A DNA stretch of 64,000 nucleotides from Flavobacterium luteum (GTDB taxonomy: Bacteria; Bacteroidota; Bacteroidia; Flavobacteriales; Flavobacteriaceae): contig NZ_WAEM01000006.1 in assembly GCF_008806775.1 (NCBI RefSeq), forward strand, positions 124,001 to 188,000, written 5' to 3'. Each line of letters opens with the position of its first letter. Position 1 is the stretch's first letter. Shown piece after piece: positions 23,787-33,570 of this stretch. The notes beneath the pieces are model-generated. The model saw only the letters and a program-made list of their open reading frames with translations. It was not told the DNA's origin and did not search any database. The translations under genes and the position numbers were made by a program.

Positions 23787-25916
23787 ATGAGAAAAAATCT
23801 TCAACATATCACTCTAAAATCAGAAGTCAAAAATCAGAAGTTAGAAGTTTCTAGAAAAGATAACTTTCTAACTGCAGAAAATATTGAGCTAAAAGCTACC
23901 TATACTAACGAAGATATCGAAAATCTCGAACATCTTGGTTTTGGTGCAGGATTTGCTCCCAACTTACGCGGTCCGTATGCAACGATGTATGTCAGAAGAC
24001 CATGGACAATTAGGCAATATGCTGGATTTTCGACTGCTGAAGAAAGTAATGCTTTTTACCGACGAAATCTTGCTTCGGGACAAAAAGGATTGTCTATAGC
24101 TTTCGATTTGCCTACACATAGAGGCTATGACTCTGATCACGAACGCGTTGTGGGGGATGTAGGAAAAGCAGGAGTTGCTATCGATACTGTTGAAGATATG
24201 AAAGTGTTGTTCAATCAAATTCCGTTAGAAGAAATGTCGGTTTCCATGACGATGAACGGAGCCGTTTTACCAATTATGGCATTTTATATTGTGGCTGCCG
24301 AAGAACAAGGCGTTCCACCCGAGCAACTTTCTGGAACAATCCAAAATGATATTTTAAAGGAATTTATGGTGCGGAATACCTATATCTACCCGCCTACTCC
24401 TTCTATGAAAATCATTGCCGATATTTTTGAATATACGAGTAAAAAAATGCCGAAATTCAATTCGATTTCAATTTCAGGCTATCACATGCAAGAAGCTGGA
24501 GCAACAGCCGATATAGAAATTGCCTATACACTTGCAGATGGTTTAGAATATATAAAAACAGGGTTGTCTACAGGAATGAAAATTGATGAGTTTGCCCCTC
24601 GCCTATCTTTTTTTTGGGGAATCGGAATGAACCATTTTATGGAAATTGCAAAAATGAGAGCCGCTAGAATGATTTGGGCAAAATTGGTACAACAATTCCA
24701 TCCAAAAGACGAAAAATCATTAGTCCTCAGGACACATTGCCAAACATCGGGTTGGAGCTTGACCGAGCAAGATCCTTTTAATAACGTAGCAAGAACAACA
24801 ATTGAAGCCATGGCGGCTGCTTTTGGTGGGACTCAATCTTTACATACCAATGCACTAGATGAAGCAATTGCTTTACCAACAGATTTCTCGGCACGAATTG
24901 CAAGAAATACCCAGATATTTTTGCAAGAAGAAACCAAAATCACTAAAACAGTCGATCCTTGGGCGGGTAGTTATTATGTAGAAAGCCTAACTGCTGAAAT
25001 TGCAGAAAAAGCTTGGGCATTAATTGTAGAAGTAGAAGAATTAGGCGGAATGACAAAAGCTATTGAAGCAGGAATTCCGAAATTGCGAATTGAAGAAGCT
25101 GCTGCACGAAAACAAGCACGAATTGACAGTAGCCAAGATGTAATTGTAGGTGTCAACAAATACCGATTAGAAAAAGAAGATCCATTACATATTCTTGATG
25201 TTGATAATCAAATGGTTCGAAAACAACAAATTGAACAATTAGAGCGTATAAAAGCAACTAGAAATAAAGAAAAAGTAGAAAACTCACTTGAAAAATTAAC
25301 TCTTTGTGCACAAAATCAAGAAGGCAGTTTATTAGAATTAGCAGTCGATGCAGCAAGAAATAGAGCCACTCTAGGCGAAATTAGCGATGCGCTTGAAACC
25401 GTTTTTGGCAGATATAAAGCACAAATTAAAACCTTTAGTGGCGTGTATAGTAAAGAAATTAAAGACGATAAAAGCTTTGAAAAAGCGAAACTTTTAGCAG
25501 ACAAATTTGCCAAAAAAGAGGGGCGTCGACCACGAATAATGATTGCTAAAATGGGGCAAGACGGTCACGACCGTGGCGCTAAAGTTGTCGCTACAGGCTA
25601 TGCCGATGTTGGTTTTGATGTAGATATTGGTCCATTATTTCAAACACCTTTCGAAGCTGCAAAACAAGCTGTAGAAAACGACGTTCACATTCTAGGGGTT
25701 TCCTCACTAGCTGCTGGACACAAAACGCTTGTTCCTCAAGTCATTGAAGAACTTAAAAAATTTGGTCGTCAAGATATTATGGTAATTGTTGGTGGAGTTA
25801 TACCTCATCAAGATTATCAATTTTTATTTGATGCTGGTGCTGCGGCTGTTTTTGGGCCTGGAACTAAGATAAGCGAAGCTGCAATACGAATTTTAGAGAT
25901 CTTGATTGGAGAATAA
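23787..25916 (+). CDS. mutB: Methylmalonyl-CoA mutase large (catalytic) subunit
   Basis: The 709-residue enzyme has the N-terminal substrate-binding TIM barrel ([20 protein letters not shown], with the tyrosine and arginine that contact CoA ester; [10 protein letters not shown]) and a C-terminal cobalamin domain with [11 protein letters not shown], whose histidine at about 593 ligates cobalt. The DxHxxG motif is intact. It catalyses adenosylcobalamin-dependent isomerisation of methylmalonyl-CoA. No meaB-type chaperone or epimerase gene lies next to it. Confidence 0.96.
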   Translation: MRKNLQHITLKSEVKNQKLEVSRKDNFLTAENIELKATYTNEDIENLEHLGFGAGFAPNLRGPYATMYVRRPWTIRQYAGFSTAEESNAFYRRNLASGQKGLSIAFDLPTHRGYDSDHERVVGDVGKAGVAIDTVEDMKVLFNQIPLEEMSVSMTMNGAVLPIMAFYIVAAEEQGVPPEQLSGTIQNDILKEFMVRNTYIYPPTPSMKIIADIFEYTSKKMPKFNSISISGYHMQEAGATADIEIAYTLADGLEYIKTGLSTGMKIDEFAPRLSFFWGIGMNHFMEIAKMRAARMIWAKLVQQFHPKDEKSLVLRTHCQTSGWSLTEQDPFNNVARTTIEAMAAAFGGTQSLHTNALDEAIALPTDFSARIARNTQIFLQEETKITKTVDPWAGSYYVESLTAEIAEKAWALIVEVEELGGMTKAIEAGIPKLRIEEAAARKQARIDSSQDVIVGVNKYRLEKEDPLHILDVDNQMVRKQQIEQLERIKATRNKEKVENSLEKLTLCAQNQEGSLLELAVDAARNRATLGEISDALETVFGRYKAQIKTFSGVYSKEIKDDKSFEKAKLLADKFAKKEGRRPRIMIAKMGQDGHDRGAKVVATGYADVGFDVDIGPLFQTPFEAAKQAVENDVHILGVSSLAAGHKTLVPQVIEELKKFGRQDIMVIVGGVIPHQDYQFLFDAGAAAVFGPGTKISEAAIRILEILIGE

Positions 25917-26091
25917 TAGTCACTAAAAAGAAACGGACTGTACTTTCATTATTTATCGTTTTATAAATTAATAATTTTTGCTTGAAATTTTTATTTTTAT
26001 TTTATTAATTTAGTACGCTTTTATGTTAATTCCTTTATGATTTGCAACAATAACAAATACAAAATTTAAAAATATCTAAAAGCAATTCCAA

Positions 26092-26769
26092 ATGAGAGTA
26101 GTTGGCTACATCAATGAAAAAAAAGAAAATACATTTGCCAACCCTGTTTATTCGAACAGAAGTGGCGAATATTTTTTACACGTTCTTGACTTAGCCTACA
26201 ACATAATTAATTTTGTAAAAACCGACATTAAAGAAGATACTTTTAAAAAAATCTATCTCTCTAAAAAATTCGAAATCAATGCTAAAGGAGCACTAGTATT
26301 TATAGGAAAAGAATACTATATCAAATACGACAGTTCCGAAAATGCGATTGAAGAAGTTATCCACTACATCAATGATGTGCTTCCTGTAAACGAATCTAAA
26401 CCGCTAGTAACAGAAGCCAATACATTAAAAAAGAGCATTCTGTCCGATAAATTTATTGTCAATAATTTCGAGGTGAATATCAATCCTCAAAAAGAACAAT
26501 TCATTTTAACTTTCGATTTTCCTTCGCCAACTAAAGATACCAAATCTGAAATTCCTTCAAAAAATGGAGCAAATGTCCTTTCAAAACAAGTAAAACAAGA
26601 TCAAACTACTGATGCTGCCTATGCTAGTATTTTAGAATATCTCACTCGGGTTAATTTGAATGTGGAACTAACTCTAAAATTAAGAGCTAATGAAAGACGA
26701 AGCAAATTAAAAACACTCAATTATCAATTCAAGTTAAGTAAAAACAGTTCTAAAAAATCCAATTCTTAA
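26092..26769 (+). CDS. Protein of unknown function
   Basis: I do not recognise this 225-residue protein. It has no signal peptide or membrane helix. The first half is a mixed alpha/beta region (MRVVGYINEKKENTFANPVY), followed by a lysine- and serine-rich linker (about 140-165) and a C-terminal region LNVELTLKLRANERRSKLK ending in SKKSNS. The composition is basic. It lies alone, 175 bases after mutB, and converges on the T9SS gene with only 5 bases between the two stop codons. The reading frame and codon use look like those of the neighbours, so I take it as real. Confidence 0.6.
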   Translation: MRVVGYINEKKENTFANPVYSNRSGEYFLHVLDLAYNIINFVKTDIKEDTFKKIYLSKKFEINAKGALVFIGKEYYIKYDSSENAIEEVIHYINDVLPVNESKPLVTEANTLKKSILSDKFIVNNFEVNINPQKEQFILTFDFPSPTKDTKSEIPSKNGANVLSKQVKQDQTTDAAYASILEYLTRVNLNVELTLKLRANERRSKLKTLNYQFKLSKNSSKKSNS

Positions 26770-26774
26770 TAAGT

Positions 26775-28739
26775 TTACTCCTTCACAAACTTCCCAACAG
26801 CGCTTCCTTTATCTGAAGTTAATTTAATAAAATAATTTCCTGTTTTTAAATTGGAAACATCCACTTGTTTTGTTTGCTGTGCATTTGGAATAACGAGAAT
26901 TTGTTGTCCTAGTGTATTGTAAATACTAATTGAAGAAACCACAATGTTTTTCTTAACATCAATATTCAATACTTGTTTTGCAGGATTTGGATAAAGGTTA
27001 AAGAAAGTCGAAAACTCAAAATCATTTGTACCTAAACTCTGCAATACTGAGGTAGTTGCTGTATTTGTTATAATTGGAAAATTGTAATCAAAATAAATAC
27101 TAGCGGTATTACTGAAAGAATCTCCAACGACCAAGCTTGGTTTTGTTTTGATTTTGAAAACCATATAGCCATCATTGGTTGCATCATCAAATGGCAGATT
27201 GATGTTCTCGAAGATAAACTCTACTTTGTTGGTTTCTGAAATTTTAGTTACAAAAGGATGACTTCCTTGGGTTACCACGAGTGAATTAATATCAAATTTT
27301 GAAGTATCAATAATATCTTTAACGACAACATTCTCAGCCTCAGCAGTTCCTTTATTTTCAAAACGAATAATGTAATGCACATATTTTCCCACAGCACTTG
27401 GAGCAATGGTTGCGCCCTCTAAACACGTTTTATCATTTGGGTCAAATGAATTAACTACCGTTTGATTCAATGTAAAACTATTGTCGGCTGGGGTTTCATC
27501 GGGTGAAGCACTTGTTATTCTAGCAATATATTCTAATACATCTCCGCCGTTTACAGCTGGAGTTTCAAGTGGTGAGTTGACATTAACTTTAACTTCTATT
27601 TCTCTGGTTTCAAATGGTTTTAAATCAGTAAAATTCCAAGACAAATTAGTAGTACTTTGACTAGTAGCAATTGGATTTGCTATAACAAAATCTAAAACAG
27701 CATCATCAAAAGTAAGATTTACGGAACCTGTTTGAGTTTGATTGCCTTTATTTTTGTAAACTATTTTATAAGAAGCATCAAAACCTGGTCTTGCTCTATT
27801 TATGGATAAAACGGTAACTTCTAAATCAGGATGAACACCATTTGATGTAATACAAAAATCCTGAGTAAACGGACTCGCTTGTTTTGGAAAAGTTACTACT
27901 GTTTTATTGGGAGAAATACTAAAATAACTAGAATCTTCAAGAATTGGAGTTATAGTTTTTGTACCCGCTTGAACAGGAATAAAATAATTTCCAGTTGCAT
28001 TAGCTATCATACTACCCGTGATGGTTCCGTCGGAAATGGTGAATTTCAAATTAGGAAAAACTATATCCGAAGCATCGCAACCGTTGTTATTACTGTCAAA
28101 TTTTTGACTCCCTTGAATAGTATAAAAAGTTCCTCCTGGATCAAAAGAACAATATGTATTAACATGGCAATTAGTATAACCATATTCAAGAATCATATTC
28201 CGTACATCTGGTAACTGTTTATCATTTGCGCATACATATAATAAATTCATATTTTTTGAAAAATCTAAAAAAGACACATTAATATTTGTATTTTTAATAG
28301 ACAAGCTTGTTAAATTATTATCATCACACATCAATGAATTAAGTTTCTTTTGATTACTTAAATCTAATGAAGTAAGTTGATTAGAAGAACAATATAAACC
28401 TTGAAGATTTACTAATGCAGAAACATCTAAAGAACTGATTTGATTGGAATAACAGTAAAAATGAGCTAAATTAATAAAACTCGATATTCCTTCCACGGAT
28501 TTGATATCCAACATTCTAATATTCAAAGCCCAAACATTTTCAGCTTCACTTATCTGAATTTCTCCATCATTATTGGCATCAATCTTAAAATATTTTTCCG
28601 ATAAATCTCTGGCAATTTGACCACCTGAATCTGATAATAATAAGGCCTCTTTAAAATTAGCATCAGGAATATTTACAATCTGTGCTTTTACCCCGCTAAA
28701 AAAGAATAACCCCACTACTAAAAAGTATACTTTTCTCAT
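26775..28739 (-). CDS. T9SS-exported leucine-rich-repeat protein with C-terminal sorting domain
   Basis: The 654-residue protein has a signal peptide (about 1-19). A dockerin-like acidic stretch FKIDANNDGEIQISEAE and short leucine-rich repeats follow (about 70-150: SFINLAHFYCYSNQISSLD, LVNLQGLYCSSNQLTSLD). Then come a beta-rich middle part with conserved FDPNDKTCLEG and IIRFENKGTAEAENVVVKD (DUF11/DUF7619-like repeat domain) and a C-terminal type IX sorting domain (about 580-654) with FNLYPNPAKQVLNI and LKTGNYFIKL. It is exported by the gliding-associated T9SS to the surface or medium. An array of near-palindromes lies upstream of it. Confidence 0.87.
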   Translation of the reverse strand: MRKVYFLVVGLFFFSGVKAQIVNIPDANFKEALLLSDSGGQIARDLSEKYFKIDANNDGEIQISEAENVWALNIRMLDIKSVEGISSFINLAHFYCYSNQISSLDVSALVNLQGLYCSSNQLTSLDLSNQKKLNSLMCDDNNLTSLSIKNTNINVSFLDFSKNMNLLYVCANDKQLPDVRNMILEYGYTNCHVNTYCSFDPGGTFYTIQGSQKFDSNNNGCDASDIVFPNLKFTISDGTITGSMIANATGNYFIPVQAGTKTITPILEDSSYFSISPNKTVVTFPKQASPFTQDFCITSNGVHPDLEVTVLSINRARPGFDASYKIVYKNKGNQTQTGSVNLTFDDAVLDFVIANPIATSQSTTNLSWNFTDLKPFETREIEVKVNVNSPLETPAVNGGDVLEYIARITSASPDETPADNSFTLNQTVVNSFDPNDKTCLEGATIAPSAVGKYVHYIIRFENKGTAEAENVVVKDIIDTSKFDINSLVVTQGSHPFVTKISETNKVEFIFENINLPFDDATNDGYMVFKIKTKPSLVVGDSFSNTASIYFDYNFPIITNTATTSVLQSLGTNDFEFSTFFNLYPNPAKQVLNIDVKKNIVVSSISIYNTLGQQILVIPNAQQTKQVDVSNLKTGNYFIKLTSDKGSAVGKFVKE

Positions 28740-28756
28740 AAAAATAGTTTAAAGCG

Positions 28757-28764
28757 TAAATGTA
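28757..28764 (-). promoter_or_regulatory. Possible -7 box of the T9SS protein gene
   Basis: TACATTTA on the minus strand is one base off TAnnTTTG and lies 18 bases upstream of the ATG at 28739. It would place the array 28850-29013 at about -100 to -260. Confidence 0.35.
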
Positions 28765-28849
28765 TAAAAATTAAGAAAGGAGTTCAGGGTTTCTTCTTAA
28801 AAAATCTTTCCCAACTCCATCAATCACAATATATTTTTCCATGCTAATA

Positions 28850-29013
28850 ACGTCAAGTTTGACGTCAAGGACGTGAAATTTGGCATCGCTGACGTCAAAC
28901 TTGACGTTGCTGACGTAAAACTTGGCGTTGTAGTACGTAAAATTTCACGTCCTTGACGTAAAACTTTGCGTTCCTGACGTAAAACTTGACGTTCCCGACG
29001 TCAAAGTTGGCGT
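28850..29013. repeat. Array of eight 16-bp near-palindromes with 21-bp period
   Basis: Eight units of 16 bp start at 28850, 28871, 28892, 28913, 28935, 28956, 28977 and 28998, each followed by a 5-base linker (6 after the fourth). The best units are ACGTCAAACTTGACGT and ACGTCAAGTTTGACGT, perfect palindromes of 7-bp arms around two bases; the others have one to three changes. Position 13 alternates strictly A, G, A, G through all eight units. The array is GC-richer than its surroundings. A period of 21 bp equals two helical turns, so equivalent bases face the same side of the DNA. Confidence 0.9.
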
Positions 29014-29240
29014 TCAGAGCAGTATTCATAGGAAAAGTTGGTGAATAAAAATCGTTTGCAAATTGATTTTCATGGCAAAATGCGAACAAAAACAGATTTA
29101 AAAACTCTAAATCAGTGTCAATTAGTGTTGCTACAAAACGAATCCGTTTTACTTAACTATCGGCAGACAAGTCGCTATCCAAAATTAACTGGTAGTTTTA
29201 TAAAAAAACTTTACTTTTATACTTTCAAAAAACCTGATTG

Positions 29241-30368
29241 ATGTCTAAACTTCCAAATATAAGTACTAGTATTTTTACTACTATGTCGCAAATGGCAAAC
29301 GAATACCGAGCCATTAATCTCTCACAGGGATTTCCTAATTTTCCTGTAGATCAAAAATTAAAAGACATCGTTATCAAATGGACGCAGGAAGAAATACATC
29401 AATATTTGCCCATGGCTGGCTATCCGCCTTTGTTGGAGAAAATTGCAAAACTCACTCAGGATTCCTATCAACGAAAAGTGAATCCTAGCACCGAAATTTT
29501 AATTACTGCTGGTGCTACGCAAGGCATTTTTGCTGCCATTCAAGCCTTAGTCTATGCCAATGACGAAGTGATTATTTTAGACCCAAGTTATGACAGCTAC
29601 GAATCGACTATTTTGTTATGCAATGCTAAGCCTATTCGAATTGCTTTAAATGAGGATTTTACACCCAATTGGGAAGCCATCGCAAATAGAATGAACAGCA
29701 AAACCCGAATGATTGTGACCAATAATCCGCACAATCCTACTGGCAAAATCTGGTCAGAACAGGATTATATTCAACTCGAAAAACTACTCGATTTATACCC
29801 AAATGTCATTTTACTTTCAGACGAAGTCTATGAATACATTACATTCGAAAACAAACACATTTCTATACATCAGCGCGAGAAACTTTGGCATCGAAGCGTG
29901 AGTGTTTCCTCTTTTGGGAAATCGTTTCACATTACGGGCTGGAAAATTGGCTATCTCATTGCAACAGAACAATTAATGATAGAAATTAAAAAGGTACATC
30001 AATTCCTCGTTTTCAGTGTCAACAGTATTGCTCAATATGCGGTTAACGATTATATTGATGTGGTGAAAGTTTCTGAATTGGGCGGTTTTTACCAACAAAA
30101 ACGAGATTTTTTCAGAAGTCTGATGCAAGAAACTAAATTCGAATTATTTCCCTGCGAAGGCACTTATTTTCAGGTTGCTTCCTATGGGCATTTCTCTAAC
30201 GAAAATGACTTAGACTTTGCTAAAAAACTAGTGACCGATTTTGGTGTGGCAACTATTCCGCTATCTCCTTTCTATGCAGGTGGCAAAGACGTAAAATGCA
30301 TCCGATTTTGCTTTGCAAAAGACGATGAAACTTTGATAAAAGCAGCAGAACGATTGTTGAAGATATAA
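29241..30368 (+). CDS. Pyridoxal-phosphate aminotransferase, YbdL/methionine aminotransferase type
   Basis: This 375-residue fold-type I aminotransferase has NLSQGFPNFP near the N-terminus, TAGATQGIFAAI (cofactor phosphate loop), NNPHNPTGKIW (carboxylate/PLP contact), DEVYEYITF and the Schiff-base lysine in SSFGKSFHITGWKIGY (about residue 227). E. coli YbdL, which prefers methionine and aromatic amino acids, is the closest relative by motif. The ATG at 29241 is preferred over a TTG one codon earlier. The assignment to the family is firm, the substrate less so. Confidence 0.87.
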   Translation: MSKLPNISTSIFTTMSQMANEYRAINLSQGFPNFPVDQKLKDIVIKWTQEEIHQYLPMAGYPPLLEKIAKLTQDSYQRKVNPSTEILITAGATQGIFAAIQALVYANDEVIILDPSYDSYESTILLCNAKPIRIALNEDFTPNWEAIANRMNSKTRMIVTNNPHNPTGKIWSEQDYIQLEKLLDLYPNVILLSDEVYEYITFENKHISIHQREKLWHRSVSVSSFGKSFHITGWKIGYLIATEQLMIEIKKVHQFLVFSVNSIAQYAVNDYIDVVKVSELGGFYQQKRDFFRSLMQETKFELFPCEGTYFQVASYGHFSNENDLDFAKKLVTDFGVATIPLSPFYAGGKDVKCIRFCFAKDDETLIKAAERLLKI

Positions 30369-30388
30369 ATTCTCAACAACTTCAATTA

Positions 30389-30425
30389 GAGAAATCTTAA
30401 ATCGAACTTCTCCGATTTAGTTTCT
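30389..30425 (+). terminator. Possible terminator after the aminotransferase gene
   Basis: TAAATCG / CGATTTA with flanking AGAAA / TTTCT forms a bulged hairpin about 20 bases after the stop codon. It has no proper T tract, so it may only be an RNA 3' stabiliser. Confidence 0.35.
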
Positions 30426-30634
30426 TATATAATTAAAAAAAAGGTTTACATGTTTTTTTGTTTTTGGAACACTTAACATATATAACACTTACCTTAGTAA
30501 TATTCTGTTCAAATAAAACCTTTTTGATAAAAAATAGTTGTATTTCTATGAACAAAATATCAATCACAATTCATGAATAAAACCACTATAAATTCATTTT
30601 TTAGTACAAACTATATTCAACACCAAACATCAAG

Positions 30635-33013
30635 ATGAGTAGCAATTCAAAATTCAAAAATAGATTTGATTCTTTACTAGAAGGTGTACAAATCCTTGAT
30701 TTTAAATGGAAATATATTTATGTCAATAATGCTTTGGTAAAAATTAGTAGCTATTCTAAAAAGGAATTGATTGGAAAAACCTTAATGGAAAAATACCCTA
30801 ATATTGAGCAAACCAATTTATTTAAAGTCTTGAATCGATGCATGATAAATAGAATTGGTGAACGAATTGATAACGATTTTATTTTTCCGAATGGTACTGT
30901 TGGTAATTTTGAACTTAGTATTCAACCTATACCTGAAGGAATTTTAATACTTTCTATAAATCGAAGTGAACAACAAAAAACATTTGAAAAACTGTTAAAA
31001 ATAAAAGATTTATATGCCTTTATTAGTCAGATTAATGAGAAAATTTTACGTCTAAATGACAGAAGTGCTCTTTTCAGTAATTCCTGTCATATTGCTGTTG
31101 AATTTGGGAAATTTAAAACGGCTTGGATTGGTCTTTTTGATCAAGACAATAAAACGATTTCTATGATACAACATTACGGGCTCCCCGAGGAGATTACTCA
31201 TTTATTTAAAAACTTAAATATTGAAGTAAACAGTCCGCATGATCAAATATTGAAAACAGAATCGTATTTCATTTGTAATGATATTTATAATGAATCCGAA
31301 CTTTTAAAATGGGTACCTTTTGCAAAAAAATACGGAATACATTCTGCTATTATACTCCCTTTTAGAAAATCGGGTAAAATAATTGGAACCTTAAATCTTT
31401 ATTCAGAAAAAATCGAATTTTCTGATAACGAGGAAATTGCTTTGTTTATTGAAGTTGCAACTGATATCTCGTTTGCAATTGATTTATTTGAAAAAGCAAA
31501 AAAACACAAAGAAACCGAAGAACTTGTACTAAAAAACGAGAGGCTTTTCAGAGCCTTGATAGAAAAAAGTACTGATGTAAAAACACTCTCCGATCAAAAC
31601 GGTAAACTAATCTATGCTAGCTCATCAATAACCAAAGTGTTGGGTTATAAATTAGAAGAATTTCTAGATATTTCTATTTTTAATTTAGTTCATCCTGATG
31701 AACTTGATTGTTTTCTTGAAAAAAGAAAAGAGATTGAATCTGTATCTGGAAAATATTTCGATTTTGAACAAAGATTTCTGCACAAAAATGGCAATTGGAT
31801 TTGGTGTGAAGGAACAGTAACCAATATGATAGAAGAAAAAAACGTGAATGCATTTGTAGGCAACTTCAGAGACATTACTGAAAAAAAGAAAGCCGAAAAA
31901 GACCTTCTTAAAAGCGAAAACTTTAGTCGTAACATTTTAAATTCCTTAAGCTCACATATAGCTGTTATAAATCACTCTGGAACAATTATAGCGGTCAATG
32001 AAGCTTGGAATCGGTTTGCATTAGTAAATGGAGAAACTACTCTAGAAAATACAAGCATAGGCAGTAATTACTTAGATGTTTGTAAAAAATCAACAATTGA
32101 AGGTGATGAGATTGCCCCGAAAGTTTTAATAGGACTCCAAAAAGTAATGACAAAAAAAAAGGATGTTTTTTATCTTGAATATCCTTGTCACATGGATACA
32201 AAAGAAGAAATTTGGTTTGCACTACTTGCCGTACCATTTGATGGAGAAGAGGATTTAGTTGTAATAGCACATCAAGATATTTCGCAACGAAAAATTAACG
32301 AAGATGAATTAATTAAAAATAATGAAATACTCTCAAAAACAAACTTAGAACTAGATCGCTTTGTGTATAGTGTGTCACATGATTTACGTTCGCCACTCAC
32401 CTCTATTTTAGGATTACTCGGCTTTATTGAAGAAGAAAGTAAAGAGGAAGACACCTTGGAACATACATCTATGATTCGAAATAGCGTTAATCGTCTCGAT
32501 GAATACATCAAAAATATTCTAATTTATTCGAGAAATAACCGCATGGAATTAGACATTAAAAAAATTCCAGTTCAAAAAATTATAGAAGAAATTTTTAAAG
32601 AATTCAAAAATATAAAAAGCTCTGAAAAAATCAGTTACGAAGTAAACATTAAAGAATTAGTGCCTTTTTATTCTGATAAACAAAGCCTTAACACTATTTT
32701 AGAGAATCTTATTTCAAATGCTATAAAATTTCAAAATACAGAACAACCAAATAAATTTATCAAAATAACTGGAACAATAGATAAAGAATATTTACATCTT
32801 CTAATAGCAGATAACAGAATTGGAATTGCAAAACAACATCATAATAAAATTTTTGATATGTTTTTCCGATTATCTGGCAAAGTTGACGGTACAGGAATTG
32901 GACTTTATATCGTTAAGGAAATTATTAAAAAATTAAAAGGTACTATAGAAGTTAGTTCTAAACAAAGAATTGGTACTTCTTTTAGCATTATATTAAAAAA
33001 TTTAAAACCATGA
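30635..33013 (+). CDS. PAS/GAF sensor histidine kinase
   Basis: The 792-residue cytoplasmic kinase has no membrane helix. Domains in order are PAS (about 8-110), GAF (about 130-285), PAS with PAC (about 297-415), a further PAS (about 430-555), HisKA with phospho-accepting His in VYSVSHDLRSPL (about 580) and HATPase_c (about 670-790). The N box is ILENLISNAIKF and the G2 region GTGIGLYIVKEI is good. The G1 box reads DNRIGI where DNGxGI is usual. The gene overlaps the next one by four bases (ATGA), so kinase and receiver are a translationally coupled pair. Confidence 0.9.
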   Translation: MSSNSKFKNRFDSLLEGVQILDFKWKYIYVNNALVKISSYSKKELIGKTLMEKYPNIEQTNLFKVLNRCMINRIGERIDNDFIFPNGTVGNFELSIQPIPEGILILSINRSEQQKTFEKLLKIKDLYAFISQINEKILRLNDRSALFSNSCHIAVEFGKFKTAWIGLFDQDNKTISMIQHYGLPEEITHLFKNLNIEVNSPHDQILKTESYFICNDIYNESELLKWVPFAKKYGIHSAIILPFRKSGKIIGTLNLYSEKIEFSDNEEIALFIEVATDISFAIDLFEKAKKHKETEELVLKNERLFRALIEKSTDVKTLSDQNGKLIYASSSITKVLGYKLEEFLDISIFNLVHPDELDCFLEKRKEIESVSGKYFDFEQRFLHKNGNWIWCEGTVTNMIEEKNVNAFVGNFRDITEKKKAEKDLLKSENFSRNILNSLSSHIAVINHSGTIIAVNEAWNRFALVNGETTLENTSIGSNYLDVCKKSTIEGDEIAPKVLIGLQKVMTKKKDVFYLEYPCHMDTKEEIWFALLAVPFDGEEDLVVIAHQDISQRKINEDELIKNNEILSKTNLELDRFVYSVSHDLRSPLTSILGLLGFIEEESKEEDTLEHTSMIRNSVNRLDEYIKNILIYSRNNRMELDIKKIPVQKIIEEIFKEFKNIKSSEKISYEVNIKELVPFYSDKQSLNTILENLISNAIKFQNTEQPNKFIKITGTIDKEYLHLLIADNRIGIAKQHHNKIFDMFFRLSGKVDGTGIGLYIVKEIIKKLKGTIEVSSKQRIGTSFSIILKNLKP

Positions 33014-33420
33014 TAGAGTTATTACAACAAAAAATTGGCATAATAATGATTATTGACGATAACAATATCGATCGATATATTGGTTCTAGATTAATTATCA
33101 AAAATAATTTTGCAAATAAATTACTACAATATGATAATGCAGTTAATGCATTACACTATTTACAAGACAACCAAAACAACATCGATTTATTGCCTAATAT
33201 TATTTTTTTAGACATTTACATGCCCATGATGTCTGGATTTGAATTTATGGAAGCATTTAATACATTACCTCAGTTTGTAAAAAAATACTGCAAAGTATTT
33301 ATTATCTCTTCTACGATAGACGATTCTGATATTTCGAGGGTTCATGTCGATCCGAATATATTTGGATTTCTGGAAAAACCAATTACAAAAGAGTTTCTTG
33401 AAAAAATAACTACTATATAA
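33010..33420 (+). CDS. Single-domain response regulator
   Basis: The 136-residue protein is a lone receiver domain: acidic pocket MIIDDNNIDR (14-22), phospho-acceptor D68 in IIFLDIYMPMMSG, switch Ser/Thr in FIISSTIDD and conserved lysine in FLEKPI. There is no output domain. It overlaps the kinase gene by four bases and is the likely direct target of that kinase, acting through protein-protein contacts. Such stand-alone receivers with the DIYMP motif are common in Bacteroidetes. Confidence 0.92.
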   Translation: MIELLQQKIGIIMIIDDNNIDRYIGSRLIIKNNFANKLLQYDNAVNALHYLQDNQNNIDLLPNIIFLDIYMPMMSGFEFMEAFNTLPQFVKKYCKVFIISSTIDDSDISRVHVDPNIFGFLEKPITKEFLEKITTI

Positions 33421-33570
33421 TACTTTAGCTATCATTTAGTTATTAGTAATCCTTTTTTACATTGCAATGAAAATGGAGAAGGACTACAAAAATATCGAAT
33501 TAACATAGTTTTTTAATAAACGCGCACAGCATATATTTTAATTATATTTACGTTTATAAAAAAATAAACT

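Larger units (their letters stand above)
28740..29240. other. Divergent intergenic region holding the palindrome array
   Basis: These 501 bases separate the T9SS gene (minus) and the aminotransferase gene (plus). Apart from the -7-like box near 28757 and the array at 28850-29013, the part from 29014 to 29240 has no convincing gene or repeat. Confidence 0.6.

Noticed and set aside
28850-29013. CRISPR array
   Set aside because: The 'spacers' would be only 5 bases long, the repeats are diverged palindromes, and no cas gene is in the window.
28895-29089. Minus-strand frame of 64 codons with repeats of the type KFYV
   Set aside because: It is the translation of the 21-bp palindrome array. The 22-bp unit breaks the frame, and there is no gene-like start or codon pattern outside the repeats.
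29038-29241. Plus-strand frame of 67 codons before the aminotransferase gene
   Set aside because: It has no recognisable domain, signal or start context, and it overlaps the next start. Composition looks like random AT-rich sequence.
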